Under the pieces are notes generated by a model. That model saw only the letters and a list, made by a program, of their open reading frames with translations, was not told the DNA's origin and ran no database searches. A stretch of DNA of 64,000 nucleotides from Prauserella aidingensis (GTDB taxonomy: Bacteria; Actinomycetota; Actinomycetes; Mycobacteriales; Pseudonocardiaceae): positions 248,001 to 312,000 of the forward strand of contig NZ_JAMTCN010000004.1 in NCBI RefSeq assembly GCF_024171865.1. Direction: 5' to 3'. Shown here piece after piece: positions 1 through 8,857 of the stretch. Each line of letters opens with the position of its first letter. The first letter of the stretch is position 1. The position numbers and the translations under genes were made by a program.

Positions 1-125
1 GCGGTGTTCGTGTCGGGTGCGCTGGTCGGGTCGGGTGTGCCGGTCGGGGTGTCGTCGCGTGCGCCGCGGTCGGGCGTGCGGGCGCTCGGCGGGCTGTGGG
101 ACGCCTGCGCCCGCGCCCGCCCGGC

Positions 126-1457
126 TCACGCCGCGGCGATCGACTCGCCGAGGATGCCGAGCGCTTCGGTGGTCTCCTCGTCGGTGAGCGTCATGGGCGG
201 GGCGAGGCGGAGCACGTTGCCGTGCAGGCCGCCCTTGCCGATGAGCAGGCCACGCGCCTTGGTCTCCTCCAGGACACGGCCCGCCGCGGCGGCGTCGGGC
301 TCCTCGCCACCGGGCCGCACCAGTTCGACGCCGATCATGAGGCCCTTGCCCCGGACGTCGCCGACCAGGTCGTGGCGGCCCTGGATCTCCCGCAGGCCCG
401 CCATCAGCGTGGCGCCCTGTTTGGCGGCGTTGCCCTGCAGGTCGTGGTCGAGCACGTAGTCCAGCGTCGCCTGCGCCCCCGCGGTGGCCACGGGGTTGCC
501 GCCGAACGTCGAGATCGAGTTCGCCCCGAGGCAGTCCATGATCTCGCCCCGCGCGACGACACCGCCGATGGCGAGACCGTTGCCCAGGCCCTTGGCGAAC
601 GTCATGACGTCGGGCGTGACGCCGTGCGCGTCGATGCCCCAGAAGTGCTCGCCGGTGCGGCCCCAACCGGTCTGGACCTCGTCGGAGATCAGCAGGATGC
701 CGTGTTCGTCGAGCACCTCCTTGAACGCGCCGAACATGCCGTCGGGCGGCGTGGAGAACCCGCCGACGCCCTGGATGGGCTCGGCGATGAGGGCGGCCAC
801 GTCGCCGGAGGTGGTGGTGCGCAGCACGTCGCGCAGGTCGTCGGTGCAGGCGCGGATGTAGCCTGCGTCGTCGAGTCCGGAGAACGGGCCGCGATACCGG
901 TAGCCGCCGTGCACGTAGCTGACCTTCACCGGCGACAGCGAGCTGGCCGACCAGCCGCGGTTGCCGGTGATGCCGACCGTGCCGAACGCCCTGCCGTGGT
1001 AGGAGTTCCGCAGGGCCAGGATCTGGTTGCTGCGCCGGTACTGCGTGGCGAGCATGAGCGCGGTCTCGTTGGCCTCGGTCCCGGAGTTGGTGAAGAACAC
1101 CTTCGCGTCGGGGATTCCGGAGAGCTCGGCGATGCGCTCGGCGAGTTCGACCTGCTTGCGGATCAGGTACAGCGTCGAGGTGTGCAGCACGCCCGTGTCG
1201 AGCTGCCGCCGCACCGCGTCGGAGATCTCGGCGACGTCGTAGCCGATCGCGTTGGTGAGGATGCCCGCGAAGAAGTCGAGGTAGGTCCGGCCGTCGCCGT
1301 CGGTGACCCGCCTGCCGCCTGCGCTCGCGATCTCGATCGGCTCGTCGTAGTAGAGCGACATCCAGTCCGGCAGCACGGCGCGGTGCCGGTCCAGCAACGG
1401 GCGGTCCGACTGGGGGCGCTCGGGCGGGTGGCTCTGCGGCACGTCCGGTTCCGTCAT
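126..1457 (-). CDS. Class III (PLP-dependent) aminotransferase, omega-amino acid type
   Basis: A 443-residue pyridoxal-phosphate enzyme of the class III (omega-amino acid:pyruvate/2-oxoglutarate) aminotransferases. Visible landmarks are the N-terminal GRTYLDFFAG segment, the cofactor phosphate loop NSGTEANE near residue 126, the SDEVQTGWGRTG motif near 258 and the Schiff-base lysine in TFAKGLGNG (Lys289). The ATG at 1457 starts MTEPDVPQ; an upstream extension would run into the divergent gene's promoter, so it is not used. The gene is divergent from the PucR regulator and belongs by context with the permease, carbamoyl hydrolase and dihydropyrimidinase downstream. That makes beta-alanine or a similar omega-amino acid the most likely amino donor, releasing malonate semialdehyde. 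Family sure, donor inferred. Confidence 0.88.
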   Translation of the reverse strand: MTEPDVPQSHPPERPQSDRPLLDRHRAVLPDWMSLYYDEPIEIASAGGRRVTDGDGRTYLDFFAGILTNAIGYDVAEISDAVRRQLDTGVLHTSTLYLIRKQVELAERIAELSGIPDAKVFFTNSGTEANETALMLATQYRRSNQILALRNSYHGRAFGTVGITGNRGWSASSLSPVKVSYVHGGYRYRGPFSGLDDAGYIRACTDDLRDVLRTTTSGDVAALIAEPIQGVGGFSTPPDGMFGAFKEVLDEHGILLISDEVQTGWGRTGEHFWGIDAHGVTPDVMTFAKGLGNGLAIGGVVARGEIMDCLGANSISTFGGNPVATAGAQATLDYVLDHDLQGNAAKQGATLMAGLREIQGRHDLVGDVRGKGLMIGVELVRPGGEEPDAAAAGRVLEETKARGLLIGKGGLHGNVLRLAPPMTLTDEETTEALGILGESIAAA

Positions 1458-1502
1458 GACTTCGAGTCTCGGGGCGCCACCGGTTCCGGGGCCACACACA
1501 AT

Positions 1503-1548
1503 CTGTACGGACTCCCCTCGCGGCCCGTACAGTCTGCCGTTCCGGCAG
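1503..1548. promoter_or_regulatory. Divergent promoter region with two inverted repeats
   Basis: The 109-bp gap between the aminotransferase and the pucR-type gene holds CTGTACGG (1503-1510) and its exact inverse CCGTACAG (1525-1532) with a 14-nt spacer. CTGCC-N5-GGCAG (1534-1548) follows. The position between divergent genes suggests operators for the PucR protein, including autoregulation. No footprinted consensus was available for comparison, so the binding protein is inferred. Confidence 0.45.
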
Positions 1549-1566
1549 GTCCCTCGTGGAGGTGAC

Positions 1567-3222
1567 ATGTATCCGACGGTCGGCGACGTACTCGCACTGC
1601 CCGTGATGCGACAGGGCGGCCCGCATGTGGTGGCGGGCGCCGACGGCCTCGACGCTCCGGTGCGGTGGGTCCACGTCGCCGAGATCGCCGAGATCGCGCC
1701 GCTGCTGAAGGGCGGCGAGCTGGTGCTCACCACCGGGGTCGCGTTACCGGACGACGACGCGGCGCTGGCCCGCTACGTCGACGACCTGGCCGCCGTGGGC
1801 GTGGTGGGTGTGGTCGTCGAACTCGTGCGGCACTGGCACGACCGGCTGCCCCAGGCGCTGGTCACCGCGGCGGACAAGCACCGGCTGCCGTTGGTGACGC
1901 TCTCGCGGGAGACGCGGTACGTCACCGTCACCGAGGCGGTCAACGGGCTCATCGTCGACGCCCAGGTCGACGAACTGCGTGCGGCGGCACAGGTGCACGA
2001 GACGTTCACGGAGCTGACCGTTGCGGGTGCGGAACCGCACGTGGTGCTGCGCGAGGTGGCACGGCTGACCGGGCACGCCGTCGTGCTGGAGACGCTCGCC
2101 TACGAGGTCCTGGCCTACGACGCCGCGGGCACCGACCCCGCCGAACTGCTGTCCGACTGGCAGGCCCGGTCACGACGGGTGCGGACGGGCGAGCGCACGG
2201 GATACGACCGTGCCTCGGGCAGGCTGGTGGCCGTCGTCGGCGCGCGCGGTCGCGACTGGGGGCGGCTGGTGCTGTTGTGCGGGCAGCAGCCGCCGCACCG
2301 GCACGTCGTGGTGGCCGAACGCGCGGCGTCGGCGCTCGCGGTGCACCACCTGCTCGCGGCCGGGGGCGACAGCCTGGAGCGGCAGGCCCACCGCGACGTG
2401 CTCCGGCAGCTGCTCGCCGCGCCGTCGACGGTCACGCCGCTGGCCGAGCTGGTCGCCCGTGCCGAAGCGCTGCACGTGCCGCTGGCGGGCCATCGGCTGA
2501 TCGGCGCCGCGATCCGGCCCCGGCTGTCGGACCTGCCCGGTCCGCCGACGGCCGCCTCCACCGGACCGCTGCTGCGGGACCTCGCCGAGGCCACGGCCCT
2601 CGCGACCCGTCGTGCCCGGGTCGCCGCGCTGGTCGCCGACCTCGACGGCGTCGGGGTGCACGTGCTGCTGTCCCTGTCGCCCCGGGCCGACACGGACGCG
2701 GTGCTGCGCCGCCTCGCCGGTGAGGTGCGACAGGCGAAACAGGCGGTGCCGCTCGTGCTGGCCGTCGGCACCGCGGTGGAGACGGCCGCCGACGCGGGCC
2801 GCAGTCTCGCCGAAGCGGGGCACGTCGCTTCGGCCGCTCTGCACCGTGACGGGCGGCCGCCCGCCGGGTACCACCGGCTCGACGACGTGCGCCTGCACGG
2901 TCTGCTGCACCTGTTGTCCGACGACGACCGGCTCGCCGCGTTCGCCCGGCGCGAGCTCGGCCCCCTGCTGGCCAAGGACGCCGCGTCCGGGAGCCGCCTC
3001 GTCGAGGCGCTGCGCCGGTTCTGCGACCACGGCGGCAACAAGTCGGCGGCGGCCGCGGCGTCCCACACCTCACGCACGGCGTACTACCAGCAGCTGGCAC
3101 GGATCGAGCAGGCGCTCGACGTCTCGCTCGAGGACCCGGAGTCACTCGTCTCGTTGCACGTGGCCCTCCTGATCCACGACGTCCTGGTCCTATCGGGGGA
3201 CAACGACCACTCGACGGGGTAA
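1567..3222 (+). CDS. PucR family transcriptional regulator
   Basis: A 551-residue cytoplasmic regulator. The N-terminal PucR (purine catabolism regulator-like) domain covers roughly residues 1-130, beginning MYPTVGDVLALPV. A GGDEF-like or effector-linker region follows. The C-terminal PucR-type helix-turn-helix covers roughly the last 70 residues and includes the family signature FCDHGGNKSAAAAASHTSR. I chose the ATG at 1567 over an upstream in-frame start because MYPTVGDVL is the usual family N-terminus and GTGGAGGTGAC lies just before it. Members control purine, pyrimidine, hydantoin and amino-acid catabolic genes. Here it sits divergent from the aminotransferase and upstream of the hydantoinase-type operon, which it probably controls. 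Confidence 0.9.
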   Translation: MYPTVGDVLALPVMRQGGPHVVAGADGLDAPVRWVHVAEIAEIAPLLKGGELVLTTGVALPDDDAALARYVDDLAAVGVVGVVVELVRHWHDRLPQALVTAADKHRLPLVTLSRETRYVTVTEAVNGLIVDAQVDELRAAAQVHETFTELTVAGAEPHVVLREVARLTGHAVVLETLAYEVLAYDAAGTDPAELLSDWQARSRRVRTGERTGYDRASGRLVAVVGARGRDWGRLVLLCGQQPPHRHVVVAERAASALAVHHLLAAGGDSLERQAHRDVLRQLLAAPSTVTPLAELVARAEALHVPLAGHRLIGAAIRPRLSDLPGPPTAASTGPLLRDLAEATALATRRARVAALVADLDGVGVHVLLSLSPRADTDAVLRRLAGEVRQAKQAVPLVLAVGTAVETAADAGRSLAEAGHVASAALHRDGRPPAGYHRLDDVRLHGLLHLLSDDDRLAAFARRELGPLLAKDAASGSRLVEALRRFCDHGGNKSAAAAASHTSRTAYYQQLARIEQALDVSLEDPESLVSLHVALLIHDVLVLSGDNDHSTG

Positions 3223-3258
3223 CACAGTCGAGCCGCCGAACCTGCCGATAGTCGGGGC

Positions 3259-3660
3259 ATGCGTCAGTTCAGCGCCCGCTTGCCCCGAACCGTCACGGCC
3301 GCCGCATGCACGCTCGCGGTACTCACCCTGGGCGGCCAGGCGGCCGCCGCGCCGCCGGAGTCGTCCCTGGCCCTGTCGTTGCGGCACAGTGACGGCACGG
3401 TCGCCTTCACGCAGCTGCTGTGCGACCCGGCAGGCGGTTCGCATCCCACGAGCGCCCAGGCCTGCGCAGCACTCGACGAGGCGGGAGGCGAGCCCGCGGC
3501 CCTCGACTCCACCCGGCCCGGCACCGCGTGCCCCATGATCCACGCACCCGTCCGCGCCTCCGCGCACGGACACTGGCAGGGCGAACCGGTGCACTTCACG
3601 ACGACGTACAACAACGGCTGCCTCGCCGACGTCGAGTCCGGCGGCGTGTTCGGCTTCTGA
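3259..3660 (+). CDS. Secreted subtilisin inhibitor-like (SSI family) protease inhibitor
   Basis: A 133-residue secreted protein with a signal peptide of about 31 residues: Arg-containing start, hydrophobic core, and AAAA before the likely cleavage site. The mature part matches the Streptomyces subtilisin inhibitor fold. It has four cysteines at 55, 69, 91 and 121 (the two SSI disulfides), the GG-SHP motif, the WQG segment near 106-108 and the C-terminal GGVFGF. The reactive-site loop reads CPM-IHAP, so the P1 residue is Met93, as in classical SSI, which favours subtilisin-like targets. A subtilase is encoded about 10 kb downstream (13804-15003). The gene starts 36 bp after the PucR gene and looks like an unrelated insertion between regulator and permease. 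Confidence 0.9.
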   Translation: MRQFSARLPRTVTAAACTLAVLTLGGQAAAAPPESSLALSLRHSDGTVAFTQLLCDPAGGSHPTSAQACAALDEAGGEPAALDSTRPGTACPMIHAPVRASAHGHWQGEPVHFTTTYNNGCLADVESGGVFGF

Positions 3661-3725
3661 GGCCGGTGACCGGCGGCGTGTCCCCGTGACGCCGGCACCC
3701 ACCGCCGCCGGTGCCGGTCGGACCC

Positions 3726-3798
3726 GATATTCTGTTTCGGCACGGTTTCGGCCGTGCTGTTGCGCGTGTTTCCGCGCTTCGCGCAATCGACATTCTGT
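3726..3798. promoter_or_regulatory. Permease promoter region: direct repeat and inverted repeat
   Basis: The 208-bp gap before the permease contains the 10-mer GATATTCTGT (3726-3735), repeated as GACATTCTGT (3789-3798), 9 of 10 identical and 63 nt apart. Between them is an inverted repeat TTGCGCG (3760-3766) / CGCGCAA (3780-3786). This is the only A/T-richer stretch nearby and probably carries the operon promoter and regulator sites. PucR is the obvious candidate, but that is inference. Confidence 0.35.
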
Positions 3799-3868
3799 CG
3801 CCGCGACCACACATCTTTGAACACTCTGCCAATCCCTGCCGTCGTGCCACGGCGCGCACGATGCGCCA

Positions 3869-5470
3869 ATGGCGCCGACGACCGCACAACTCCGCCACCC
3901 GGACGGCCGGGTGGAACTCCGCGATCCGTCGTCACTTCACGGAAGCCGGTTCTTCAACGACGAACTAGCCCCGGTACCCGTCGAGCGACGAACCTGGACC
4001 ACGTACAACTACTTCGCGCTGTGGAACGGAATGGCGTTCAACCTTCCGTCCTATCTGCTCGCCTCCGGCCTGATCGCCATCGGCATGAACTGGGTGCAGG
4101 CATTCATGACGATCGCGATCGGCAACGTGATCGTCCTGCTGCCGATGTTGCTCAACAGCCACGCGGGAACGAAGTACGGCATTCCGTTTCCCGTGTTCGC
4201 CCGCGCCTTTTTCGGCATTCGCGGTGCGAACCTCGCCGCCTTGGCGCGCGGGCTCGTGGCCTGTGGCTGGTTCGGGATCCAGACCTGGGTCGGCGGGCAG
4301 GCCGTCTTCGTGATCCTGGGGAAACTGCTCGGTGACGGCTGGACGGGCGCGACCGAGTTCTACGACCAGCCGTGGACCCTGTGGCTGTGTTTCGCGGCGT
4401 TCTGGGCGCTGCAGATGGCCATCATCTGGCGCGGCATGGAGGCCATCAAACGGCTCGAGAGCTGGGCCGCACCGCTGGTCACCGTCGGTTTCGTCATCCT
4501 GCTGATCTGGATCCTGATCAAGGCGGGCGGCTTCGGCCCGATCTTCTCGCAGGAGTCGCAGCTCGGCTGGGGTACGGAGTTCTGGTCGGTGTTCGCCCCG
4601 TCCCTGACCGGCATGATCGCGTTCTGGGCCACGCTGTCGCTGAACATGCCGGACTTCACGCGCTTCGGCCAGGGCCAGCGCAAGCAGGCCTGGGGCCAGG
4701 TACTCGGGCTGCCGACGACGATGTCGTTCATCGCGATCATGTCGATCATGATCACGTCCGGCGGTATGGTGGTCTACGGCGAGGCCATCTGGGACCCGGT
4801 CGAACTGGCCAGCCGCTTCGACTCCCCGATCGTCGTGATCGCCGCGCTGCTCGGCATCGTGCTCGCCACCATCACCACCAACCTCGCGGCGAACACGGTC
4901 AGCCCGTCCTACGACTTCTCCAACGCGTTCCCGCGCCGCATCAGCTTCCGCATGGGCGGGCTCATCACCGGCGTCATCGGCGTCGTGATCCAGCCGTGGC
5001 GGCTCATCTCGGATCCGAGCATCTACATCTACGCGTGGCTGGGTTTCTACGGCGGGGTGCTCGCGACCATCGCCGGCGTCCTCGCCGCGGGGTACTGGGT
5101 CCAGGCCCGCCGGACACTGTCGCTGACCGATCTGTTCGCCGACGGGAGCGGGCGCTACTGGTTCACGCACGGCTGGAACTGGCGGGCACTCGTGGCCACG
5201 GTCGTCGGGGCGGTGTTCGCCGTCGGCGGCGCGTACTCCGCGCCGGGCGAGGGACCGTTCCCCGCCGACGGTCTCATTCCGATTCTGCAACCCCTCTACG
5301 ACTACAGCTGGGTCGTGGGCCTCGTCGCCGCGTTCCTGGCATTCCTCGCCCTCTCGCTGCCCGGTCGCAGCGGGTCGGTCGATCCCCAGTCGCACAACCC
5401 GATTCCGGAGGAGGAGACAGGTGAACGAAGTGGTGAGGGCCGCCCTGGTCCAGCAGCGGTGGACCGGTGA
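3869..5470 (+). CDS. NCS1 family nucleobase/hydantoin permease
   Basis: A 533-residue integral membrane transporter with about 12 hydrophobic segments, of the nucleobase:cation symporter-1 family (the group of the hydantoin transporter Mhp1 and of cytosine, uracil and allantoin permeases). The N-terminal signature PVPVERRTWTTYNYFALW (residues about 36-53) and the following WNGMAFN and PVFARAFFG segments are characteristic. The last about 35 residues form an acidic cytoplasmic tail. The end overlaps the next gene by 50 bp (5421-5470), implying co-translation. With a dihydropyrimidinase and an N-carbamoyl hydrolase directly downstream, the substrate is probably a hydantoin, dihydropyrimidine or pyrimidine base. 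No clear Shine-Dalgarno precedes the ATG at 3869, so the start is less certain than the family. Confidence 0.9.
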   Translation: MAPTTAQLRHPDGRVELRDPSSLHGSRFFNDELAPVPVERRTWTTYNYFALWNGMAFNLPSYLLASGLIAIGMNWVQAFMTIAIGNVIVLLPMLLNSHAGTKYGIPFPVFARAFFGIRGANLAALARGLVACGWFGIQTWVGGQAVFVILGKLLGDGWTGATEFYDQPWTLWLCFAAFWALQMAIIWRGMEAIKRLESWAAPLVTVGFVILLIWILIKAGGFGPIFSQESQLGWGTEFWSVFAPSLTGMIAFWATLSLNMPDFTRFGQGQRKQAWGQVLGLPTTMSFIAIMSIMITSGGMVVYGEAIWDPVELASRFDSPIVVIAALLGIVLATITTNLAANTVSPSYDFSNAFPRRISFRMGGLITGVIGVVIQPWRLISDPSIYIYAWLGFYGGVLATIAGVLAAGYWVQARRTLSLTDLFADGSGRYWFTHGWNWRALVATVVGAVFAVGGAYSAPGEGPFPADGLIPILQPLYDYSWVVGLVAAFLAFLALSLPGRSGSVDPQSHNPIPEEETGERSGEGRPGPAAVDR

Positions 5471-6263
5471 CAAGGATTCGATGATCCAGGCGTCCGTCGA
5501 CGCCATCGCCTCGGCGGCCTCGCAGGGCGCACAGGTCGTGTGCCTGCAGGAACTGTTCTACGGGCCGTACTTCTGTCAGGTGCAGGACACGGAGTACTAC
5601 TCCTACACCGAGGCCGTTCCCGACGGTCCGACGACCCGGCTGATGCAGGAGGTCGCCGAGCGGCACGGCATCGTCGTGGTCGCACCGATGTACGAGCAGG
5701 AGCAGCCCGGCCTGCTGTACAACACGGCCGCGGTGATCGACGCCGACGGCACCTATCTGGGCAAGTACCGCAAGAACCACATCCCACAGGTGAAGGGTTT
5801 CTGGGAGAAGTTCTACTTCCGTCCCGGCAACACCGGTTACCCCGTGTTCGACACGGCGGTCGGCCGGATCGGCGTGTACATCTGCTACGACCGGCACTTC
5901 CCGGAAGGCTGGCGGGCGCTGGGCCTCGCGGGCGCGAAGATCGTGTTCAATCCGTCCGCCACGAGCCGCGGCCTGTCGCAGTACCTGTGGCATCTCGAAC
6001 AGCCCGCCGCGGCCGTGGCCAACGAGTACTACGTCGGCGCGATCAACCGGGTCGGCGTGGAACCGTTGGGCGACAACGATTTCTACGGCCAGACCTACTT
6101 CGCCGACCCGCGGGGCCAACTGGTCGGGGACGCGGCGTCGGACACCGAGGACGAGGTCGTCGTGCGGGACCTGGACATGAGCAAGCTCGCCGAGGTCCGC
6201 AACCTGTGGGCGTTCTACCGCGACCGCAGGCCCGACTCGTACGACTCGCTGGTGAAACCCTGA
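5421..6263 (+). CDS. Nitrilase-superfamily N-carbamoyl amidohydrolase (beta-ureidopropionase type)
   Basis: A 280-residue carbon-nitrogen hydrolase that removes carbamoyl groups, releasing CO2 and ammonia from N-carbamoyl-beta-alanine or N-carbamoyl-amino acids. The catalytic triad of the superfamily is visible: Glu44 in CLQELF, Lys118 in KYRKNHIP and Cys155 in VYICYDRHFPEGWR. Its KGFWEKFYF and SATSRGLSQYLWHLEQPA segments resemble beta-ureidopropionases and putrescine-type carbamoylases. The start is GTG at 5421 behind a strong GGAGGAG, inside the 3' end of the permease gene. Its product step follows dihydropyrimidinase, encoded 13 bp downstream. Beta-alanine would then feed the aminotransferase at 126-1457. 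The exact stereospecificity cannot be read from sequence. Confidence 0.88.
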   Translation: MNEVVRAALVQQRWTGDKDSMIQASVDAIASAASQGAQVVCLQELFYGPYFCQVQDTEYYSYTEAVPDGPTTRLMQEVAERHGIVVVAPMYEQEQPGLLYNTAAVIDADGTYLGKYRKNHIPQVKGFWEKFYFRPGNTGYPVFDTAVGRIGVYICYDRHFPEGWRALGLAGAKIVFNPSATSRGLSQYLWHLEQPAAAVANEYYVGAINRVGVEPLGDNDFYGQTYFADPRGQLVGDAASDTEDEVVVRDLDMSKLAEVRNLWAFYRDRRPDSYDSLVKP

Positions 6264-6276
6264 GGAGGCCGATCCG

Positions 6277-7674
6277 ATGCGCACTCTCATCAAGAACGGC
6301 ACCGTGCTCAGCACGACCGGGGCCGTGACCGCCGACGTACTCGTCGACGGCGAGACGATCGCCGCCGTGACCGCCCCCGGCATGCTGGCCGAACAGAACG
6401 TCGGGTTCGACGCCGAGTTCGACGCCAGGGGCAAGTACGTCATGCCCGGCGGGATCGACGCCCACACGCACATGGAAATGCCGTTCGGCGGCACGTTCTC
6501 GGCCGACACGTTCGAAACGGGAACCCGCGCCGCGGCGTGGGGCGGAACCACGACGATCATCGACTTCGCCGTCCAGCCCAAGGGCAACTCGCTGTTGTCC
6601 ACACTGGACACCTGGCACGAGAAGGCCGACGGCGACTGCGCGATCGACTACGGCTTCCACATGATCGTCTCCGACGTCAACGACGCCACGCTCAAGGAGA
6701 TGGAGTCCTGCGTGGCGGCGGGCGTGAGCAGTTTCAAGATGTTCATGGCCTATCCCGGCGTCTTCTACTCAACCGACGGCGAGATCCTGCGCGCGATGAA
6801 CAAGGCCGCCGACATCGGCGGCACGATCGCGATGCACGCCGAGAACGGCATCGCCATCGACGAGCTCGTCGCCCAGGCGCTCGCCCAGGGCCGGAGCGAG
6901 CCGTACCAGCACGGTGTCAACCGGCCGCCGGAACTGGAAGGCGAGGCGACGTCGCGGGCGATCACGCTGGCCAAGGTCACCGGTTCGCCGCTGTACATCG
7001 TGCACCTGTCGGCCGCGCAGGCATTGTCGGCCGTGGCCGAGGCACGAGACGAGGGCCAGAACGTCTTCGCGGAGACGTGTCCGCAGTACCTGTATCTGTC
7101 CATCGAAGACCTCGGCAAGCCGGACTTCGAGGGCGCGAAGTACGTGGCCTCTCCCCCGCTGCGCGAGAAGCACCACCAGCCCGACCTGTGGCGGGGACTG
7201 CGCACCAACGACCTCTCGGTGGTCTCCACCGATCACTGCCCGTTCTGCTTCAAGGATCAGAAGGAGCTCGGCCGCGGCGACTTCACCAAGATCCCGAACG
7301 GCATGCCCGGCGTGGAACACCGGATCGACCTGCTGCACCAGGGCGTGGTGGCAGGCGAGATCTCGCTCGCCCGCTGGGTCGAGGCCTGCTCGACGACGCC
7401 GGCGCGCATGTTCGGGCTGTACCCCCGCAAGGGGGTGATCGCGCCGGGCGCCGACGCCGACATCGTCATCTACGACCCGGCGGCCGAGCAGACGATCTCG
7501 GCCGAGACGCATCACATGAACGTGGACTACTCCGCGTACGAGGGCATGACGATCACCGGCCGGTGCGAGACCGTGCTCTCCCGCGGCAGCGTGGTCGTCG
7601 ATCGTGGCACCTACCACGGCCGCCCCGGCCACGGCCGGTTCCTCGAACGTGACCTGTGCCAGTACCTGAACTGA
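6277..7674 (+). CDS. hydA: Dihydropyrimidinase / D-hydantoinase
   Basis: A 465-residue cyclic amidohydrolase that opens dihydrouracil, dihydrothymine or 5-substituted hydantoins to N-carbamoyl products. All metal ligands of the family are present: His63 and His65 (DAHTHMEMPFGG), the carboxylated lysine Lys154 (SSFKMFMAYPG), His187 (AMHAENG), His243 (YIVHLSA) and Asp319 (VSTDHCPF). The ATG at 6277 has GAGGAGG eight bases upstream and follows the carbamoyl hydrolase by 13 bp, so the two are one operon. Length and motif spacing are those of a full, active enzyme. Whether the physiological substrate is a pyrimidine or a hydantoin depends on the missing first enzyme; no dihydropyrimidine dehydrogenase is encoded in the window. 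Confidence 0.93.
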   Translation: MRTLIKNGTVLSTTGAVTADVLVDGETIAAVTAPGMLAEQNVGFDAEFDARGKYVMPGGIDAHTHMEMPFGGTFSADTFETGTRAAAWGGTTTIIDFAVQPKGNSLLSTLDTWHEKADGDCAIDYGFHMIVSDVNDATLKEMESCVAAGVSSFKMFMAYPGVFYSTDGEILRAMNKAADIGGTIAMHAENGIAIDELVAQALAQGRSEPYQHGVNRPPELEGEATSRAITLAKVTGSPLYIVHLSAAQALSAVAEARDEGQNVFAETCPQYLYLSIEDLGKPDFEGAKYVASPPLREKHHQPDLWRGLRTNDLSVVSTDHCPFCFKDQKELGRGDFTKIPNGMPGVEHRIDLLHQGVVAGEISLARWVEACSTTPARMFGLYPRKGVIAPGADADIVIYDPAAEQTISAETHHMNVDYSAYEGMTITGRCETVLSRGSVVVDRGTYHGRPGHGRFLERDLCQYLN

Positions 7675-7685
7675 GAGGAGCGGGT

Positions 7686-8684
7686 GTGGAGTTCGGAGTG
7701 GTGCTGCAGACCGACCCGCCCGCGCGGGACGTCGTGCGGCTGGCGAGCCTGGCCGAGGACGAGGGATTCCGCTACGGGTGGACGTTCGACTCGGTGGTGC
7801 TGTGGCAGGAACCGTTCGTCATCTATTCGCAGATCCTGGCCGCGACGTCGTCGATGACGGTCGGGCCGATGGTGACCAGTCCCGGCACCCGCGACTGGTC
7901 GGTCCTGGCCTCGTCGTTCGCGACGCTCAACGAGATGTACGGCAACCGGACGGTGTGCGGCATCGGCCGTGGGGATTCGGCCCACCGCGTCATCGGCAAG
8001 CCTCCGTCCACATTGGCCACGCTGCGGGACTGTATGGCCACCGTGAAGGATCTGGCCGAGGGTCGGGAAACGACCTTGCACGACACCGCGGTGCGCATCC
8101 CGTGGGTATCGGGCGGCAGGCTCGAGATGTGGATGGCCGGGTACGGGCCGAAGGCGCTGCAGACCGTCGGGCAGCACGCCGACGGCTTCATCCTGCAGTG
8201 TGCCGACCCGGCCATCGCGCGGTGGACGATCGGTGCCGTCCGCGACGCGGCGAGCGCGGCGGGCCGCGACCCGGAGGGCATCAGGATCTGTGTCGCGGCA
8301 CCGGCGTACGTCGGTGACAACGTGGCGCATCAGCGGGAACAGCTGCGCTGGTTCGGCGGCATGGTCGGTAACCACGTCGCCGACCTCGTCGCCCGCTACG
8401 GCGACTCCGGCCCCGTGCCGCGCGAGTTGACCGAGTACATCGCGGCGCGGGAGGGCTACGACTACGCCCACCACGGCCGGGCGGGCAACCCGTCGACCGA
8501 TTTCGTCCCCGACGAGATCGTCGATCGATTCTGCCTGACCGGTCCCGCCGAGGCCCATGTGCAACGGCTGGAGGAACTCGCCGAGCTGGGGGTCGACCAG
8601 TTCGCCGTCTACCTCATGCACGACCGGAGGGAGGAGACGCTGCGGTCCTACGGCCGCGACGTCATCGGCAAGCTCGCAGCCTGA
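7686..8684 (+). CDS. LLM-class (F420- or FMN-dependent) oxidoreductase, TIGR03842-like
   Basis: A 332-residue luciferase-like monooxygenase-fold oxidoreductase of the kind usually called F420-dependent in actinomycetes. Visible features are the N-terminal strand VEFGVVLQTDPPARDVV, the MVTSPGTRDW and GIGRGDSAHRVIGKPP segments and the WMAGYGPKALQTVGQHADG segment typical of the family. I use the GTG at 7686, just after TGAGAGGAGCGG and 11 nt past the hydantoinase stop. A longer start would overlap that gene with no ribosome site. As the last gene of the pyrimidine/hydantoin operon it may supply the missing ring reduction or oxidation step, or act on a by-product. Cofactor and reaction are inferred; only the family is seen. 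Confidence 0.82.
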   Translation: MEFGVVLQTDPPARDVVRLASLAEDEGFRYGWTFDSVVLWQEPFVIYSQILAATSSMTVGPMVTSPGTRDWSVLASSFATLNEMYGNRTVCGIGRGDSAHRVIGKPPSTLATLRDCMATVKDLAEGRETTLHDTAVRIPWVSGGRLEMWMAGYGPKALQTVGQHADGFILQCADPAIARWTIGAVRDAASAAGRDPEGIRICVAAPAYVGDNVAHQREQLRWFGGMVGNHVADLVARYGDSGPVPRELTEYIAAREGYDYAHHGRAGNPSTDFVPDEIVDRFCLTGPAEAHVQRLEELAELGVDQFAVYLMHDRREETLRSYGRDVIGKLAA

Positions 8685-8696
8685 TCCGGCGTTTCC

Positions 8697-8740
8697 CGAG
8701 TGTCGTTCCGACAGCGGCCCCGCTGTCGGAACGACACTCG
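8697..8740. terminator. Perfect 21-bp hairpin terminator between convergent genes
   Basis: Arms 8697-8717 and 8720-8740 are exact inverse complements around a CC loop, 12 bp after the LLM gene stop and before the convergent siderophore-interacting protein gene. No T-tract follows, as is common in high-GC actinomycetes. It probably ends transcription from both sides. Confidence 0.85.
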
Positions 8741-8857
8741 ATCACCGACGTCGACCGACGGTGACGTCCGCCGTGGACACGGTCGTCGCCGTGCGGCCCG
8801 CCGGCGCAGCCGACTCGGCCAGGACCGCAGAACGGGCCGCCGCGGGGTCCGCCGTCG

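Noticed and set aside
1-125. Possible 5' end of another minus-strand gene at the window edge
   Set aside because: A GTG overlaps the aminotransferase stop (126-129), but that frame gives Arg/His-rich sequence. The frame with the best codon use has no start codon. Too short to decide.
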